64,000 nucleotides of DNA from Celoporthe dispersa (GCA_016584495.1 WAID01000007.1:1-64000), one strand, 5' to 3'; positions 22,950 to 36,233 are shown, counted from the first letter of the stretch. Notes: a model not told the origin generated them from the sequence alone. Numbers and translations are program-made.

Positions 22950-25900
22950 AACAGACCACCACCTCCTCACAAAGAGGCTGTGGGGCCGATCTCGATGCCC
23001 AAGCCTGCCTGTCCACTCGCAGGTGATAGATGGTCTCAGAGTTCAGCCCGTCTCAGTCGTACGACAATGGCAAAAAGATGCATACGGTGTGCTTATATCA
23101 TTCATATTCTCGAACTCGAGAAAGAGACAGAGTCGTCCCGATCAAGGCTAGGAATTACAGTCCTCGGTTTTACGTCGCCGGACCCATAACACAAAAGAGA
23201 GAAACTGCGCCGACTAAACTAGCCAAATAGTGCGGACACGCAATGGGCTCACGGGACCAGGCAGGCGACGCACGATCGATCGCTTGCATGTGCGTACATG
23301 TTATGCGGTCAGCAAAAGCTGTGCTTCTCGTCTTGCAGCCACCACGAGAACAAGTGTGCCATCCCTACTTGGGGAATCAACACACACACACCACAAAAGA
23401 GGGGTTGCATGTGCAGTAGCAGCAGCATGGCCAGGCCGTCTTCTAGTCCGACGAGGCACCAAAGCTACAGCAGGACATGTCTCACTTTCAGTCGGATTCT
23501 TTCAAGGTCCTGGTATATAATTACATGGTTTGGATTGGGGGCGGAGAGGGGACATGGACACACACTACCGTAGCGCAGCGTCCCATTGAGCTCAAATCAA
23601 GATGCGCAAGCGTGTATACACGGTATCATCATGTGGACCTGTGTTTGGAATCCGTCTACAGAGGTACACGGACAACTTCTGCCGGTTGTGGCCTCTTGGA
23701 ACTGGACTGCTTTGTCCAAGTTTGCCTCAGACTTAATTGTCGCATATTCCTTCTGAATCTTTTGTATTGGCCTGTTCTGTCGAACACACATCCTCATAAG
23801 AATGCAAGGCTTCTCAACCGATCCCGCACAAAACGAGGCTCGGCAGGAGGTACTGTTCGTATCTTAGGAAGAGGTCGAGTGTAATACCGACCTGATGAAA
23901 CGCAGCTTCACTAGCACGATAGAAGGCTGCGAGGCGGTGAGCCAGACCAGCACTTCCTTCGTGTTCAGAACCAAGCATCATGCCGGTCGGTCTGTCCACT
24001 ATGGCCACTGGCCAGGCAGACACACAAGTCACTGCGTTCCCCTAGACAAGCGCGAGTCGAGTCCGTACTCGGAGCATGCTTAATTATAGCTTGTATTCGT
24101 TCTCGTTGTCTCAGGTCTTGTCAGCTTTGTTTGGAGATGGTGACGGCCGCCCTGCTGGCTGACGTCGCCTGGAGCTTTGGCTTTAACTAACGACGCAACA
24201 TGTAAACCAACATGTTCCTTGCGTGTGTACATAGTACATAGGTTCATGCAGTTAGTTCATGTTCGTACGGGTGAAGAGTGGGCACATACTACTGTATGGC
24301 AGCGCTGGTACTTGATACGTCTCATGGAGTATGTTCTGTAATTAATTGCTATGTGGGTTGAGTAGCTTCTACGCTGGTGTGAGGCGTTGCCCATTCTGTC
24401 GCTCCTCAGCCATCTCAGGAGACGCTTACTTCCTCTGAATATTTCTCCCGGATTGTAGTGTAGCGCGAAATCTAGGAATCTTCCCTTGTGTATACGAATT
24501 GCGAGTAAAGGGAGCTCAGGCAGTCCGCCAGAGACCTTCCATCCCAGTTGACCCTATCGCATGGATCAGTAAAGGCCCAGGTTGAACCAAAAATGAAACA
24601 GAAGGGGAAGGGGAAAAATAAGATCCTCTTGCATGAATCCCTGCAGCATGTAAATCCCTAGTACTGGAGTCATGGCTGGGAGTCAAGTCAAGCTCCCACA
24701 AGCCGCGACGTCCATGGAAGCCTTGATGCCAAGTTCTGGCATTTGTAGGATGTTGTGCAGCTGATGGGACTTTGTCCGTGGTCTGTGTCCCTCAGTATAG
24801 AACACCTCGCGTCTGGGATATCTTCCTGCACTAGATCATTATGACTGAAGCGTGCGGACTTGCTTCTATGGTCGGTATATATATAGCCTCCCCACCGATC
24901 GTGCGGACGATAGAGAGGTCCACGCCCCTCTCTTTCCTTGTAGCCCAGTGCTGCCCTGCCCCTACGCGGATATATAAATGTCTTCAATGACATCTGTGAT
25001 CATTGCTAGGACGTGTTAGCCTGGTTGCGTAGACATATCTCCTCAGCTAGGCTTGTTTTCTCCCGGTGCCTGCTCATAATCCGAGCTGGCTTCTTGAGCT
25101 CTTCGCCTCCGCTCGGGCACTGTCATCTCGCCCAGCGACAACCACCTACAGTTAGACTTGTGATTCTGGCTGATAGCAGAGACGGATCTACCCTCTATCC
25201 GCTTGCTATGGTGAGCGCCCCTGGTCAGGAATTCGACACCTCCGTCAGGGCTGAATGCCTCGCCGCTAATGGAGTCTTGACGTTTCCTCGAACTGCTGGC
25301 CTGCAGCCTCTGCCATTTTGACTGCAATTAGTCCAAGTGTGAGCGTTGATAACCTCCCAAGTGACCCTTCTAATCGCCTCCGTGGCCAGCCCGAGCCCAT
25401 CTTCAAACGCTGTCCGGTGTGGTCGCAGCAGGACCCCAGCGGTCGATCTTCGACCCGCATTCTCCAGAGAGGGAAGAGCTCGTCTCTCCATGGCTGCATC
25501 AAGGACTTTCAAGGCCTTGGAAATTACGTCGTAAGTCGGAATAAATGGGAAGTCACCAGCCTCATGCGACAGCGCAGGCATATATCTCAGGCTTTCTTGC
25601 CCCGCCCTTTGCAGTCCCGTCTACAGCTTGTCGACTATTTCGGCGCAGTCTATTTGGCGAAGGAGTACTTCATATGTTACAGAAGTAGCAAATCAGTCCG
25701 ATCATTATCATTGGAGATAGCCAGTAAACAATCAGCAGAGAAGAAGTCACAACAGCCCGCGTAGAAACAGGAAAGGGACAGGACGAAGAAATATACCCAC
25801 GGCTCGGCAGGGTCTGGGAAGTTACAGCAAAAGTGCAACCTTATGAGGGATCAATTAGCAGACGACCTTGCGAGTCAACCTTTTCATAAGACAGTATTAC

Positions 25901-26090
25901 ATAGTGGTCAACTTGAACCAAGACTACAAGCGGTTTCATTCAGCTAACTCTCGCCACTATAATGATTTCAACAGGCCGACAGCCCTTGTAAGTATATACC
26001 TGGCCAGGAACATCCTGCTCAGTAGAGAAACAAGTTAGCTTTCATAGAAAAGAAAAGAAATAAGGAATAACAACAAAAACAAAAACAACA
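22011..26090. other. Gene-poor stretch, 4 kb
   Basis: No gene is supported. Protein-like minus-strand frames at 22274-22603 and 25043-25581 lack family motifs and clean splice sites. A CA microsatellite sits at 22909-22945. Nothing resembles a transposon, tRNA or rRNA. Confidence 0.35.
22909..22945. repeat. CA microsatellite
   Basis: Eighteen uninterrupted copies of CA, followed by an A run, within gene-poor DNA. Confidence 0.9.
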
Positions 26091-26804
26091 TGGGAGCGAG
26101 TGCAATTTTCCTGACTTTGTGCCCCTCGGTGATGGTCTTTGCAGCGTCACAGAGCACCCTGACCTCGTGGTAAAAACTGTCGTCCTCTGGCACGCAGTCT
26201 CTCAGGTAAACGACGACCAGAGGTCTCGGCGTGCCCGGGGTTCCAGAAGAGCGCCAATGCCAGTTTCCACATAAGCATCGCTGTTTGTGTAATACTCGGT
26301 TCTGACATAACCGCCTGAAAAAGGAGGCGGCTTTGTTTTGCATATAGTACCGGTGTACTTGATCTGGATCATGATGACTTAGCTATCAGAGTGAGCAAGC
26401 AAGAACGCATCGTGTGCATCTGCCAAATCACCGAGTTCTAAAGGAGGCGGATGGTGAGAGAGAGGAAGGGAGAGAGAACAAGACTCACAGCGCTTGAGAT
26501 GTTCTATCCAAGTCCCAGACTGGTCACCCACGTCGACACGCCAGTCTATCGCCCTTGGCCGCCCACCAAGGTCAGCATGAGCGACAATGTGGTTGTTGGA
26601 CAGAGCTGCTGGAAGGCTGCACAAATAGTACGTAGAGCTTGTGGGCTCCGGAGGAGGAAACAACACGCTCAACAGTGCTTACAAAAGAGAATTCCAGGGT
26701 CGGCCTGCAGCATCTGAGGGCTTCTTGTCGTCAATATCAATATCTTTCTTTTTCTTTTTCTTCTTGTTTGTGCTGCACCAGCGATTAATCCCTTTGCATG
26801 TCAT
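26091..26804 (-). CDS. Possible spliced gene, unrecognised
   Basis: The proposed start at 26804 (MTCKGINRWCSTN) leads into a lysine run and an acidic stretch. A GTAAGC donor and a TTTGTGCAG acceptor then join it in phase to LPAALSNNHIVAHADLGGR and IDWRVDVGDQSGTWIEH. A second intron, GTGAGT at about 26489 to TTGGCAG at about 26423, keeps phase and continues to LLAHSDS and a stop. In the same frame directly after that stop, and after one more apparent -1 shift near 26230, sequence still reads like protein (SGGYVRTEYYTNSDAY, then VVVYLRDCVPEDDSFYHE). So this is either a short protein of about 96 residues or a longer one cut by a stop. No family is recognised. Confidence 0.33.
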
Positions 26805-28437
26805 CGGCCATATTTAACGCTAGCCCTCTTAAGGAGACTACAGTGTTTGGCAGATGGCAAAGACGATGGGGGTTGAAAGATACCCCATTCAGATTAAATC
26901 ACTTTCCAGGTATCTCTCAAAAGGCAGCTTGGATACTGATTCGGCTGCCCAAGTGTTCTTTTTTTTCTTTTTTTCTTCTTAATTTAAGCGGCTCATGTAG
27001 AGTATATCAAGTTAACCGTTCGCCAACTTTCACCCGCAAGCCAGGTTCAAAAAACAAAAACACACACACACACAGGTCATGCATGCAAGCCTGTGCCAGT
27101 CAGTGTAGTGTATGCGCAGCCCACAAACTCTCAAGATACGCAGTCTGTTTAAGGGAGCCTATGATTGCCTCGCTGCAATTCAGCTACAACACGTATCCAA
27201 CCAGCTCGCGACCAGCCAACCCCTTCTCGCCCCCTCCCTGAAGGGCGCAACAGGTGTTTTGCTCTCTCTATCCCTTGGCCCCTGCTCTCCTCGCCGATCC
27301 TGGGGCGAAACAAGAACAGAAACCCAAATGTCCGTCCATCGTCTTCTTTCCCAATAGAGTCCTCCTCGTGTCAAGACCACACCCCGAGCCAAGGCAAAGA
27401 TCAGGTCTCAGTCCTTCCGCCCCCTTCCCGGAGCCCGTATAACCGTTTCTGGTACGGAATCAATCTCCTCTTAGCTTGTAGGATGCCCCCCAGAGAAGAT
27501 ACGAACAAGACACGGCCGATCAGGCCAAAATGATTGCAGCCCAAGTCAGGTAGGTCATCATCACGTAATTGGCCCCGCTAACCACCCCACCCGAGAGTAT
27601 TGTCTCGGGGTCTGTTCCCGATGCGGTAGGTCGCGCAGTACAGACAACGGAGCGACCACGCGAGAACCCGGGGAGCTGAGGCCGAAACGGCCCACATAAG
27701 CTGTGTGCCGCAGCCATCGCTATGTGCGCTGGCTCTTGTCGTCGACAGATAGACAATTCCAAGCCTGGGAGGAGAGTGAGTCGGGCTCAGAATGCTGGGT
27801 GTGTGTGTGTGGCGTGTGTGAGTGAGCGAGTGAGTGAGCGAGTGCGGCCCAGACAAGGTCACAAGAGTCTCGGTGGATGACCCGAAGCTGGGCAAAAGCG
27901 CTCAGGGCTGCTGAGTCGTCGCACAGCATGAGACTACTGAATACTTTTTGGCAAGGGAGATTCCAAAACCCGGCGCCAGACATGGTTGGCAAGCACAATA
28001 AGGCCTCATCACGAGGCGGAATTGGGGCGGCGGATATTTGCCGGTCCGACTTGGTGGCATGAGAAGCCGTGAAACTCGCTCTCTATCTCATCGCCACGGT
28101 AATTCTTGCCCTCACCAGATGTTCCTCCTCTTCCTCCAACAATCTGATGCTGGATGGCCCAGCGGAATGCCTGGATCAAAGCGTCCTCGGCCCGATCCTC
28201 TCGCCCATCCCATCCCAACCCATCGCGGCGTTACCAGCCTCTCTACCCAAGCGAACGGCTGGGCCCCTGAGAGGGACGAGGTTTTCACAGAGAAATAAGA
28301 GACGCCAAGCAGGCTAGGCACACACACACACGAGGCACAGCACTGCGATCACAGGGACAGTATAGCAGGGTGAGACTGCCCTTCTTGCCTCCTACACAGA
28401 CGAAGGTCGCCGTCCCCAGGCTATGCAAGTAATGTGG

Positions 28438-28470
28438 GTGGTGGTGGTGGTGGTGGTGGCGGCGGCGGCG
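28438..28470. repeat. GGT/GGC trinucleotide repeat
   Basis: About eleven triplets, GGT changing to GGC, outside any gene model. Confidence 0.85.
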
Positions 28471-31246
28471 AGCAGTCTGTCATCTATTGCCAACTCATCA
28501 TTCCTACCCCAAGTCTGACACCTCGCTGGTGATTGGCTGCGTTTGAAAGTGATTGGTGAGTAGAGAGAGAGAGAGACCACGCCAGACGCAGAGTGATTCG
28601 CATTATAGTTCTGACACTTGTCCAAAATGAATGAGACGGGACGGAGCGAGATCCTGAAAAGAAAGAGGGGGTGGGAAGGGGTGGTATTAGAACGATCGTC
28701 TTAGGAAAAGGAGAGAAAAGGTGGCAATTTACGGAGTCTGCCCTCGGAGGCCACCCCCATCGATAAGCAAGAGTAGCCGTCAGCGGGATGGACCAAGGTC
28801 GCAGGTCACTTGATGTCGTCTTCGCCTACGGAAGAGCGGGAGGCATGATGAGGCTGTCGCGAGACACCAATCTCCGGGAGCCGTGACAATCAAGACAGAC
28901 ATGCATGAGGTCAGCGCCTCGCAACCTCAATGTAAGGACCCGACGACGATCATTGGCGAGCCTCGTCCGGGACCGGGGGCGGGGTCGGGGTGGTGATCTC
29001 CAAGCTCACGACGTGGCTCACAGGCCCATCACATCCCAGATCCCGCCGCAACCACTCCTGACGGCCAGGAAGGGTGATGGGACCGTGTGGACCTTGGCCC
29101 TGTCCAGGACGGGCCAGTCTGACGGCGACCGGTCAGGGACGTATCGTAAAGACGTCCACTCAGCGCTTAAGGCCACATGGTGGTTAAGATTGCAAGGCTG
29201 AGAGGTAAATGAACTGCCCATCCTCAGAGGCGCCAGGGACGTCTCGAAATGTGACGCCGTAATTTTTGACAGATTTTTGTGCTGAGCAAGCGGGGCCAGG
29301 GCCTGTCAAAGTGCAACTCTCTGCCGCAGGCACGGGCCTGTGTCCAAGATCCCGACGTCAAATGTGTGTAAATGGTAGGCAATTTATCTCCAGGTTGCAT
29401 CTGCGTGGCACATGAGGTAATGACGCTAGACTGATCAAGAAACCGAAAAGGGCGCGCGAGGAGGGGAGGGCAGCTCGGGCGGCAGGGAGGTGATGTGCTG
29501 TTCCATGTGACCAAGGTGCCCAGCACGGCACACCGGCCTGTTCGGGTTGGGCTCTCCTCGCAAGGGCCTCTGATGATCCCAATCCTCATTTCTGCCGAGG
29601 ATTCCTGCTGCAGGTCGCTGCAGAAAGAAGGAGGAAGAAAATACATGCAAGTCACTACGACGGCATGATAGCATTAGGGGGAGGTCCTCCCCAGTGCCGA
29701 ATTTCTGGCCAACCCGCAGCTCGTGCTCCTGTGACCCACGACGTGCAGGTGGAACGAGCGAACCCTGTTGGCCAGAAAATGGCAGCTTGTTTTTCAGCCA
29801 GTCAGGAAATCCGGCGCCTCTCACCCAACCGTGTGGACTCCACAGGCGTGTGATGTTGGACGTCAGAGCCAGGGCGGGCGGGCGGAGGCCAGGCTGATGG
29901 CCGATGCGACCAAGGCCCTTTCGTGCAGGTGACACTGCAGTTGCCGAAGGAAATCCGCATATGATGCAAGGGAGGGGTCAAGATCGGGTGCCTGAGTTGA
30001 ACATTGCGGCATTGCTTCTTCGACCGGCAAAGCGCGCAGGCGACATGTGCCACCGGGAGATTTAGGTAGGGTGTGGTCGGGCCTGGACTTTGATGTTCTC
30101 TGGGAGGAGCCTAGGCGGTGCGAATGCTCCGGGAACTGATGACGGTGCCGTTACATCAGGACCGCTCCAGAGAGGGGTGAAGAGAGATGGGAGAGACAAC
30201 TGCCCGAGTTTAAAAAGAAAGGGAAAAAGCCACAGCAGAGGCGAGCACAGGTTGCAGTAGTGTCCGTGTCGCAGATGGCAGGGCGGAGGTGGACTGCCGC
30301 TGTTTCGAAACCAGCGATAGCCGCAAGCCTGCTCATCAGTTCTGCCCTGCTGCGGGATGTATATCATGACAGTAATATTGGTTCCGCTGGTAGCCGAGCC
30401 TCTCGGGGTGCGTACCTCTCTCTCTTTTCCTCTCTCCCTCTTTTGTGTGTGTGTGTGTGTGCCTCCACACAGAGAAGGACCCCTGTCCGATATACTATAT
30501 GTGTCTTGCACAGTAGAAAACAGATGATGACACAGGAGCAGGCTGGTAGCCGGTGTCAAAGCTGTTGTCAACCGGAAAATACGTCAGGCCCTGCTGTTTC
30601 AAGATGACGGTGTTGTCGCTGGACGATCGCAGACCGCTCCCGGGGAGGAGGGGGAGGAGGTTGGTGTGGCGCAGAGGAACAAGAAGAAGAAGAAGAAAAA
30701 GCAGGATCTTCGACGGCAATGGCGTCCACCAACGTGAGCTCACCGACATTTCCGGGAGGGAGGGCAGAGGAGGAGCAGAAGCTGAAGCTGCGTCACAGTG
30801 GCGGGGGTGCGTCGTTCCTCTGCGATTCCAACTTCAGGTCAGATCTGACATGGCAGCATTGTCTGTGTCTGGGGCTGGCCTGCATTGGCGCCCATCTGCG
30901 TCTCGGAAGGGGGAAACAGAAGCAGAGAGAAGGATTTAAAAAAATTAAAAATTAAAAATTAAAAAAAAAAAAAGGCTGGCCCCGGTGAGAAGCGCTGTGC
31001 TGTAGCTTGGCAAGGTAGGTTGAGAGCTTGTTCATCCATCGCTGGTTGCCATGTTATCCGATCGTATCGAGACACACACGGTTGCAGCAGCAGACCAGAC
31101 TAGACACGTTGTCCCTGTGCAACATCCCAGAAATGCATGTCGTAAATCACCTGTTAAGGGTTCCAACCAGGAATTGATGGCAGCGATCGGCGATACAAGG
31201 AATGATGACCAAGACGGCGCATCTGCTAAAATGAACAATCGCGTCG

Positions 31247-31249
<3 letters not shown>

Positions 31250-31279
<30 letters not shown>
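31250..31279. repeat. GT microsatellite
   Basis: Fifteen copies of TG with no interruption, in gene-poor DNA. Confidence 0.9.
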
Positions 31280-31280
<1 letters not shown>

Positions 31281-32576
31281 GTCTTGTGTTGTCGGGGTTG
31301 CTTCCCCACTGAGGTGGTCCAGCGCCTACCAGAGTACAGTGCAGTATCCCGCTCGCACCTGCACAGCTGTAGAGGACAGGCAGCGGCTTAGGCAGGGCGC
31401 TGTGAGGTACCTTTGGTGCGGTGCCGTACCGGTCGTGCCTGCAGTGATGAGCGCGCATTAATATACAGTGCCGAGTATAGTGCGAACACGGTGAGCCGTC
31501 CAAGCTAGCGAGGGTGTTGGGCTCAGACACACACACACACACATACACACACAGAGCTTGAGGAACAAGCTTCTCAGCGCCGACCACGTCTCGGGCCCGA
31601 GGCCACGCCTCGCTTGGGACATCCGTGCTCGGTGAGAGAGGTCGCTGTGTCCCTGAGGCTGATGATGTCGAAGGAGCTGCCGCCGGCTGTGATAAACTTC
31701 TCGCACAGGGCATATCCGCGAAGTTTACCCAGAGGAAGGCGCACGGTGCGAGAGATGAGCGCAGTTCCAGTGGCGGGCACGCGTCACTCTCAGGGTCTAC
31801 CCTCTACTGGTGGGGTGAGCTTCTGTAAAGGCTGTCTGCCGTCATGGACAGGGGATCCTCGTCATGAGAAATCCGCAGCCGGCAGCCTCTGCTGGGCTTT
31901 GTTGGCGGTCGAGCTGGAAAGGTGACGATCAAGCAACTTTGGTTGCTCCCGACCCTCCTAGGGTCATCCACAGCGTTGTGCTGTCTTACACACAAAGAAT
32001 ATTGTTGAGAGTACTACATAGTATTCTGTGGGCGTACGTCGATGAAGGGTGTGGGTGTATGTGTGTGTGTGTGTGTCTCTCTCTCTATCGTGTGTGTGTG
32101 TGTGGGTATGTGGGTGGGTGGGTGGGTGGGTGGAGAGTAGAGAGAGAGAGAGAGAAGAGAAATAAGCTCATGCTTTCTCGAGCCTTCTCAACAAAGATGT
32201 GGTCTGTCTACAGCACCATCTAACTACGACCTGCGTGAGGTGCTGAAGGGGTCCCTGAAGGCTATCGTTTCGGGGGACCCAGGGTGCCAGGTAAGAGCCC
32301 TTAGCTCTCTCCTTCTTGTTGTTGCGCTGTGATGTTACGGCGGGAGGGGAAAAGGGCCCCCAGCGCCAGCCACCCTGGTCGAGGAATCTCGAGAGCTGGG
32401 GGCCTGGCCTTGGTCGGATACTGTGGTACTGTGATTCATCCTGGGCTCACACCCCCGCTCGCGACCACACCACCTCCGTGGTAGCTGAGGGTACCGCCTC
32501 TGGAGGGACCTCGGGCCCGTACCTCGAGGTATTTCTCTATCTTGCCACGGCGGTATACTTAGACACGGTAATATGG

Positions 32577-34112
32577 AGTACCGTACGCGGGACTGCGGCC
32601 CATACACGGAGTGGAAATAGAGGCAAGAGAAAATTTGTTCGGGCAGGGCAGGGAAGCTTCTTGGAGGAGTGGATCCCAGCCCCACCCGGGGCTGCTGATT
32701 TGAACCAGTGACAGTTCGATAAAGAAGGCACCACCCGCCCCTTTCCTCGAATCATCTTGCATCCCTCGGTTTCCCCCTCTCCTTCCCCCCCCTCCAAAAC
32801 CAGGCAAGACCAAGGTCCCCCTCTCCCTTCCTCTCCCAGTATCCCCCCAACTGCCCGCTGCCCGCCCACTGCAACGGCGCTGCTACACCTAGGTCCTTTC
32901 TCCCTCCCCGGGCCCCGCCTCAACAAATCTGACCAATTGGTACTCACTCTTCGCTTTATTTTCCCTCGCGTCCCCAGCCCAGCCCTCTTCCTGCCGTTCC
33001 CCAAGGTGCAACACCAGCCCAGCCCAGCGGCCCAGATCACCCAATCACCAGCACCCATCTTGCGACCGAATCAGATCGCTTCGTTCACCATTTCTTTTGG
33101 TGATCAGTGCGTACCGCGTCCTGGATCATACAGAACGGACGGTCGCAAACCATCTGATTTGGGATCGGATTGGACTGAAGTGGACGTTTTTTGCGAAACA
33201 GGAACACGAAACGGCCAGAAATAAGGCGGGACAAGGAAAAGGAAAAAAGAGAAAGAGAAAAAAAGACGAGAGAGGGAAGAGAAGAAGAAGAAAAATTGAT
33301 ACTCAAAATTGTCAGTCAAGTAACCATCACCAGCATCAATCTCTATCTCAATTGTAAGTCGGCCATCTCATCACCAATCATCATTCGCCGTCCATAATAT
33401 CTACACACACCCAATCATCGACAAGTCTCATTACACCTCACCCTCGCCTCAACACCTGGGATTGGCCGTCGCCGAGCTCGAACTGAGGCCTCACCAAAAA
33501 CACACACACACACACACATCCGCAATCGCCGGGCTCACAGGGCGCTGGGCGGGGCAGTGAGCTGAATTCAGGTTGCCGCAGGTGTCGAGAGCCTTCAGGG
33601 CGTCTGCGACAAATACAGCACATCATCGACCCGACCGGCTCAGCCAACTCTAATCAGTCAGTCGATCTTTCAACCGGCTCTTCCTTCATCGCCACCGTCA
33701 TCGGCTGGGTAGAGTTTCGTATCCCATACCAGCATATCCACCAGGACCAGACCGCTATCGCTACCGGATCGGCTGCCTTGTTGGGCCAATTTCAACTCAA
33801 GTCTCAACTCAGAAAACTGAAAACAGGCAGACGCCCAGAACAGACCAGCCCGGCTCCGCCCTGAGGTCATCTGTTCGCCAATCGATCCCTTGATCCTCTC
33901 GACAAGCCTTGCCCTTCAAACTCACCTCACCCACCATTGGCTTCCGCCAGCACGGGTCGACAGCCTCAAGTCCCAATCACCGTCAAGGATTTGCGCCAAC
34001 TCAGTCCAGGGTCCAGCAGAACCATCACGCCTCAACCAACATCCCGGCGCCAACTCTATTCTTCGACCTTTGGAGTGTCGGTGAAATTTCCCACCCAAAA
34101 AAAAAAATAAAG
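32577..34112 (+). other. ATG-free leader-like interval, exon 1 side
   Basis: Reading every line, I find no ATG on the plus strand from 32577 to 34227, while CAT (ATG on the other strand) occurs about 25 times. Such one-sided loss of start codons is the mark of a transcribed 5' leader, not of a promoter. Composition changes from pyrimidine-rich (32750-33060) to A/G-rich (33200-33300) to C/A-rich. The leader would end at a GGTAAT donor at 34112/34113. Transcription start and downstream gene are inferred; HAP2 at 37402 or the Cys/His-rich segment before it are the candidates. Confidence 0.45.
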
Positions 34113-34865
34113 GTAATACCCAATTTCACCCGCCTACTCACGTCTACCCCCTTCCAAGAAAAGAAAGAGGGAGAGGGGGAGAAAAAAAGCCTCAGGACTT
34201 GGCCCCCACCCTCCTTGGTGTGCTGGCCATGCATGACTGTGGTCTGTCTATCTGCCCGTCTCTGTCAGTCAGTCAGGTCAGCAGTGGGCGTCTCTCGGCT
34301 CCCCGCAGGCTGGGTACCGCTGCGGCGTCAGAGATGCGTGTCAAGCATGTAGGTAGGCTGGTCAGGCCCCAAGGGCCTGCATGATGGCTGCTGCTGCATC
34401 GCGCTATGCCACGAAGGGTCTCAGCCCCCGTCCGCCTTGTGACTGTGGTCCTCCGATGCACCTGCTCAAGAGATAACTCGGTCTGGTCAAGAGGAGAGAC
34501 AGAGACGGGCATGCAGCCAGACAGGCCAGGTCAGGACACCGGCTTGCTCGGTTCGAGGGAGGTGAAGTCGTCAAACCTCGCCAAGTGGCCTCAACCTCTT
34601 CGACTTTGGTAGTCGGCATGTCCTGGCCCTGGGCCACCGGCTACACAGCCCGCCACATCAAAGCAGTACTGACAGCACGGCCCCTCATCCTCCCTGTACC
34701 TTTTTTTTTAATCTTCTTTTTTTCTTTCTGGTGCCTGCGCGTGTGGACCCCTTTCTGACACAGCCCACTCGCCTGGGGTGGCCAGCCAGTCACCGCCCCG
34801 GCGCATTCAGGAATTAAAAGCGAGTGGGAGCACCTAGCAAATCAGCTAACACCATCTCTGCCCAG
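34113..34865 (+). other. Proposed leader intron
   Basis: Starts GTAATA and ends TCTCTGCCCAG with a GCTAAC branch sequence at 34845-34850, a standard fungal distance from the acceptor. All plus-strand ATGs between 32577 and 35173 (about ten) fall at 34228-34621, inside this interval, which is what removal by splicing predicts. At 753 bases it is long for a fungal intron. Confidence 0.35.
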
Positions 34866-35117
34866 GCCTTGCGACACCCTGAAGAGTGTCCTCCGTCGAC
34901 GCGACTACTGAAGACCTATCACCATCGCGAACTTCACTCTCGCCCTCTCTATTGGCCCTGGCGTTGATCCCGTGATTGCCACGGCCTGCGGAGCCCGTTC
35001 TGCAGCAATCTCGACGCTCCCTCAATCAACTGCGCTGCCTTGGGTCTTGTCCCAGGGCCTCTCGAGCATCGAGCCATATCCCACGGCGGCCAGCTCTAGA
35101 TCCACCGTATTCAGCCT
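34866..35117 (+). other. Proposed second leader exon, ATG-free
   Basis: Bounded by the acceptor CAG at 34863-34865 and a strong donor GTGAGT at 35118. It contains no ATG on the plus strand. Beyond 35118, pyrimidine runs and further acceptor-like sites (35266, 35516, 35679) occur, but I could not fix the next exon. Confidence 0.35.
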
Positions 35118-36195
35118 GTGAGTGAGCAAGCGAGTGTTTGTGTGTGTGTGATTTTAACCTGGCCCATCCCACCATGAAACCCCCCCCCCCCTTCTCGTGT
35201 TCTCTTTTTTCCCTTATTTACCCCCTTCACACCTCTTCGGCGTGGTCACTCTGTATTCCCGCTGCAGCACACCACTGCAACCCGAATGGAGCAACCATTC
35301 CTGCCCGTCGTGCAGACTATCCTCAGTCGTGTACTATGACCCCCCCCCCGGCCGATACGATCTCATCGCCTCAGCACAACCCAATTCCCTCCCCAAGGCC
35401 ACCTTGTGCGACACCTCTTTTTCACTCTGCAAATGACAGACAAGAACCAGTTGCATTTCGGGTTCTGCCTGAAACCAGCAAAGCACAAAGCTGACGCGGT
35501 GTTTTTCTTTCTATAGCTCAGGCATTAACAATTAAGAGCCCAAGAGGCCACAACCCCGCGCGGCGCCAGGTCTTCCCGTCGGCCCCTCTCTTGAGTTGTT
35601 GTTGACGTGAGATACAACGGTACGTTCCATCGCTAGGCCCCCCCCCCCTCTCTCTCCTCGCTTCGTTGCCCCTCTTCAGATCTGCCCAGCCTTCGGTGTC
35701 ATGGTCTGCGCCAGTACACCACCCACCCTCTTGCAAACCCCTCACCCACGCACCCAAACGCTCGGGTTTAGTGCCTGGATGGAGACCTCCCCACGGGTGA
35801 ACGGTCTGGCATGTGCGGCGTGTCGGCCCTGGGCGGGTTTTTTGCTCCCGCATCCCATATCCTTTTCCCCCTTCTCTCCTCTTCTCTCTCTCCCTCTCTC
35901 CACATCTGCGTCAGCTGCGTTCTATCCCGTGCAGAGGTCATCAAGGCCATGCTCCGGTTGGGATAGTAACCTCCGGCTCGGGTGGGCGGGAGCTTGTTCC
36001 CTCGGGGCGTGCAACAAGTGCGTTCATGACAATTTTCACATCACACAGCGTGCACATCCGCTCTGGCCCCGTGCTTCTCTGCCCTCTGTGTTAGCATCCT
36101 GCGTCCCCACTAGGGCTTCTGGCCTGTCGCTCCAAGTGGTACGTGATCGCGGCCGCCCTGGTGAAGCAGGCTGACGGGCATTGGGCATTTGGGGG

Positions 36196-36233
<38 letters not shown>

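Larger units (their letters stand above)
26805..32576. other. Gene-poor stretch, 5.8 kb
   Basis: No gene is supported. A hydrophobic minus-strand tail at 27520-27620 resembles a membrane segment but has no convincing gene upstream. Simple repeats occur at 28438-28470 (GGT then GGC), 30440-30462 (GT), 30938-30973 (A-rich), 31250-31279 (GT), 31528-31552 (CA) and 32057-32132 (GT then GGGT). Confidence 0.35.

Noticed and set aside
17000..32500. Transposon or RIP-mutated repeat as content of the gene-poor block
   Set aside because: I saw no terminal repeats, no transposase or reverse-transcriptase motifs and no strong AT bias. A computed scan could still find old copies.
32537..33058. 173-codon minus-strand open frame opposite the ATG-free interval
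   Set aside because: Gly/Arg-rich translation of a pyrimidine tract on the other strand; no domain.
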